Positions 61,757 through 64,000 of a stretch of 64,000 bases of DNA are shown here, piece after piece. The stretch covers positions 310,001 to 374,000 of the forward strand of contig JAJDUF010000013.1 of the NCBI GenBank assembly GCA_022826725.1, read 5' to 3'. Within the stretch, counting starts at the first letter, position 1; the number at the start of each line of letters is the position of its first letter. The notes under the pieces were generated by a model. The model was not told the origin of the DNA. It was given only the letters and a program-made list of their open reading frames with translations, and ran no database searches. The position numbers and the translations under genes were made by a program. The DNA is from Chloroflexota bacterium (GTDB lineage: Bacteria > Chloroflexota > UBA11872 > UBA12225 > JAJDUF01).

Positions 61757-62709
61757 GCCCCATCCCCATGGCCGGCGGACAGCGCGGCCCGCATCCGCTG
61801 CCAGCATTCGCGCATCTGCACGGCGCAATTGGGGTCCGGCTCCAGCGGCTCCGTCACCAGATAGTCGGCATGCGCTGCCAAGCCGCGCACGACCGAGTCG
61901 AGCGCGGCGTCGCCCTCGCCATACCGTAACCCCTCGCCCAGCAACCCGCGGGCGTTGGAGACGTGGGCGCTACGGATGCCCCCTGCAACCTGCGCGACAT
62001 AATCGTCCAGATCGGCCGGATGCGGGCGTGCCGCGTAGGTAGCGACGACCGACCGCAGCGCCGGCCGGTCCGCCTCGGTGCCGACACGCCCGCAAGCCGC
62101 ATTGATATAAAGCTGCGCGTGGGAGGTGTCCAGCGTGATGCCTAGTCCCTCGACGTTGGCCGTGAACCAGGCCAGGTCGCGCGGCTCCACCCCGATAGGC
62201 GTGTACACGAACGCCGCTTCCCGCATTCGTCCTACGGGCGGGATGTTCTCGATGAGCGGCCACACCTGCTCCCTGGCACAAGCCGCGGCGAACCAGCGCG
62301 TGAACGGGAGCGCCGCTGCCAGCGTCTCCTCCCGCACCGCTTCCGCCAGGCGCTCCGGGTCCGAGCACGGGGCAACGCAGTGGATATTGATAGCCCGTGC
62401 CCCCAGCATCCGCGCGGCGACGAGCAGCCGGTCAATCAGCTCGTAGTCGGCGTCGGCAGCGCGCGTGAGGTCGAAATACGTCCCGTCGAGCGACTGGATC
62501 GGGCCTTCGATCAGTATGACCGTTTCCGCGGGCACGGCGGCCTGCTGCCAGGCACGTGCCAGCCGCTCCTGCCAGTCCGCCCCGCTCACGTCGCGCACGT
62601 CGAGGTACAGCTCCACCCCGTCGGGCGCCGGGTCGCGGAAACGGTCGGCAAGCTGCGTCGCAGTCGGTCGGGCCTTCAGCAGCAAGGCCGGCCGCGTAGT
62701 GGATTGCAT
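61753..62709 (-). CDS. TIM-barrel sugar-phosphate isomerase/epimerase-like protein
   Basis: A 318-residue xylose-isomerase-like TIM barrel. Conserved parts are VWPLIENIPP (metal-binding Glu), ITLDTSHAQLYI and IRSAHVSNARG, matching the family metal site. The stop overlaps the CapD-like gene start by 4 bases, so it is translated in the same unit. The sugar substrate is unknown; it probably acts before the SDR enzyme. Confidence 0.83.
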   Translation of the reverse strand: MQSTTRPALLLKARPTATQLADRFRDPAPDGVELYLDVRDVSGADWQERLARAWQQAAVPAETVILIEGPIQSLDGTYFDLTRAADADYELIDRLLVAARMLGARAINIHCVAPCSDPERLAEAVREETLAAALPFTRWFAAACAREQVWPLIENIPPVGRMREAAFVYTPIGVEPRDLAWFTANVEGLGITLDTSHAQLYINAACGRVGTEADRPALRSVVATYAARPHPADLDDYVAQVAGGIRSAHVSNARGLLGEGLRYGEGDAALDSVVRGLAAHADYLVTEPLEPDPNCAVQMRECWQRMRAALSAGHGDGA

Positions 62710-62922
62710 AGTCCGTTACGGATGACGCCGCGGCGGCACACGTAGCACACGCCAGCGAGCCGCTCACTGCCATGATACCGCCAGCGCCAGCCGCCAGCGC
62801 AGCCCGGCCGACCATCTTGGCCGACGGACGGCGCCGACGGTATCATGGGGCTACCGCTGGCGCGTCGCGCAGTAGCGGATTACAGGCGGCCGGACACCGG
62901 CCCAAGAGCGAGGGGGTACACC

Positions 62923-63795
62923 ATGCGTATCGTGCGCTATCTGGCATCGGGCGGGCGCGGCCCGGCCGTAGGAATCCTGGAAGACGAGCGGATCGCCGAG
63001 ATTCCGGCGACCGGGGGCGATCTCGGCCCACTGCTCCTGCTGGACCACAGCGGCCTCGAACAGGCGGCCGCGGCGGCCATTGTCCACCACGATTGCAGCG
63101 ATGTGCAGTTGCTGGCACCGGTCGGACAGCCGGGCAAGATACTGGCTCTGGCCGCCAACTACCATCCCACCGATGCCCGGGTCCCGGTTGACCTGGACGT
63201 TGACACTCCGAAGGTGTTCATCAAGCCGCGGACCGCACTGCTGGGGCCGGGCGATCCCATTCCCTACCACGGCGTCGTCTCGCAGCTGATCGAAGAGATC
63301 GAGCTGGGTGTGGTGATCGGCCGGCCGGGCAAGGACATCCCGGTGGAGCGGGCCATGGAGCATATCTTCGGCTACACCGTCATCAACGACGTCTCGGCAC
63401 GCGAGCTACGCTTCCCGCCGGAGCGAGCCGGGCAGGAGCGGTATGAGTTTTTCGACTGGCTGAACGGTAAGTGGCTAGACGGCTTTTGCCCCGTCGGACC
63501 CTGGATCGTAGACCGGGACGGCCTGCCCGATATTGGCAACCTCGACCTCCAAACGGTCGTGAGCGGCGAGGTGCGGATTTCGTCGAACACCAGCCGGATG
63601 ATCTTCAACGTGCCGCAGATGATCGCCTACATCTCCCGCTACTGCACGCTCGAACCCGGCGACCTGATCGCCTCCGGTGTGGCGCTCGGACCGGACGGTG
63701 CCGACGAGACATTCCTGCGCGACGGCGATGTCGTCGAGGGTACCGTCGAGGGCGTCGGGACGCTACGTAACCCAGTCCAAAGCACCGGCGCGTGA
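62923..63795 (+). CDS. Fumarylacetoacetate hydrolase family protein
   Basis: A 290-residue FAH-fold hydrolase or decarboxylase. Signature stretches are ILALAANYHPTDAR, PKVFIKPRTALLGPGDPI, the metal-site EEIELGVVIGRPGKDI and GYTVINDVSARELR. The family cleaves or isomerises 2-keto-acid type substrates in aromatic or sugar breakdown. GAGGGGG before the ATG at 62923 fixes the start. It is divergent from the TIM-barrel gene. Confidence 0.9.
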   Translation: MRIVRYLASGGRGPAVGILEDERIAEIPATGGDLGPLLLLDHSGLEQAAAAAIVHHDCSDVQLLAPVGQPGKILALAANYHPTDARVPVDLDVDTPKVFIKPRTALLGPGDPIPYHGVVSQLIEEIELGVVIGRPGKDIPVERAMEHIFGYTVINDVSARELRFPPERAGQERYEFFDWLNGKWLDGFCPVGPWIVDRDGLPDIGNLDLQTVVSGEVRISSNTSRMIFNVPQMIAYISRYCTLEPGDLIASGVALGPDGADETFLRDGDVVEGTVEGVGTLRNPVQSTGA

Positions 63796-63867
63796 GTAGG
63801 CAGGCAAAGGCATTGCCCTGGCTGCTGTGGAGCGGCGGGCCTACCCCCAACCTCCTCACTGAAGGGT

Positions 63868-64000
63868 GTACAGACCGGACACATGATGGACACCCGTTCG
63901 GAGACATAGTGGACACCTCCTGCCCCCGGTAAGGTCGGGCGAGGAGGTTCACTATGCCCTGGCAGGAGGTCTCAATCATGGCTTGGCGACAGGAGTTTGT
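63868..64000 (+). mobile_element. Left edge of an IS481-like insertion sequence (partial)
   Basis: TGTACAGACCGGACACATGA at 63868 begins a block with repeated GGACACATGATGGACAC and GGAGACATAGTGGACAC motifs, as at IS481 ends. The transposase frame begins at 63954. The right end lies outside the window. Confidence 0.6.
63954..64000 (+). CDS. IS481-family transposase, N-terminus only
   Basis: GAGGAGGTTC precedes an ATG that opens MPWQEVSIMAWRQEFV, the usual start of IS481-family DDE transposases. Only 15 codons and part of a sixteenth are in the window; intactness cannot be judged. Confidence 0.75.
   Translation, partial: MPWQEVSIMAWRQEF

Overview
The window is a GC-rich (roughly 65 percent by eye) bacterial chromosome segment, densely coding on both strands. 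It carries core genes (secA, prfB, mutS-mutL, galU, queG, rnhA, a comF-like gene) beside catabolic and cell-surface genes. The style fits Chloroflexota, possibly near Thermomicrobia or Sphaerobacter: lipoprotein solute-binding proteins with odd linkers, a family-B DNA polymerase, a TrpB2-type remnant, and LCP/WecG/MraY-type surface-polymer genes. That placement is inference; no rRNA or tRNA was recognised.

Bases 1-15.0 kb look like a nutrient-scavenging region. Three lipoprotein ABC solute-binding proteins each have a collagen-like Gly-X-Y linker, with no permease or ATPase nearby. They sit among a GH172/DUF2961 glycosidase-like protein, an HpcH/HpaI-type aldolase, an Asp-box sialidase-like protein, an SGNH hydrolase, an amidohydrolase and a nitrilase-type amidase. 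A flavin/Fe-S demethylase-like enzyme followed by a BHMT-like methyltransferase suggests methylated-amine (betaine) breakdown. A decayed trpB2 tail, an MFS transporter and RNase HI follow.

Bases 17.5-28.2 kb hold surface-glycan-like genes. A tightly coupled minus-strand set (nitroreductase-methyltransferase fusion, a large predicted helical-toroid protein, a YfhO-like membrane protein, RNase HI) has two 4-base GTGA overlaps and a large inverted repeat at its promoter. A glycosyltransferase, a Gfo/Idh/MocA dehydrogenase and a hexapeptide acyltransferase lie next to it.

Bases 28.4-51.9 kb are mostly housekeeping: DNA polymerase B, queG, an orphan minimal nucleotidyltransferase, a membrane Ser/Thr kinase behind a long coiled-coil HlyD-like lipoprotein, a prenyl synthase, galU, thpR, a rhodanese, mutS-mutL, secA, and prfB with its programmed +1 frameshift.

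Bases 52-55.6 kb are the most unusual part. A retropepsin-like protease overlaps a small DUF5678-like gene, and next to them is an 899-residue HD-phosphohydrolase plus HSP90-like (GHKL) ATPase protein whose 3' half is clearly AT-richer than its surroundings. This is the best candidate for a poorly described conflict or stress system. Next come a comF-like gene with a predicted leaderless transcript, a VOC protein, then an envelope-polymer block (LCP ligase, WecG/TagA transferase, MraY/WecA-like transferase, CapD-like SDR, TIM-barrel isomerase), an FAH-family hydrolase and the left edge of an IS481-like element.

Several families of GC-rich palindromic repeats run through the window. Some lie between genes, some act as likely terminators, and some are read in frame inside genes. 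One family keeps its loop sequence while its stem changes in a compensated way.
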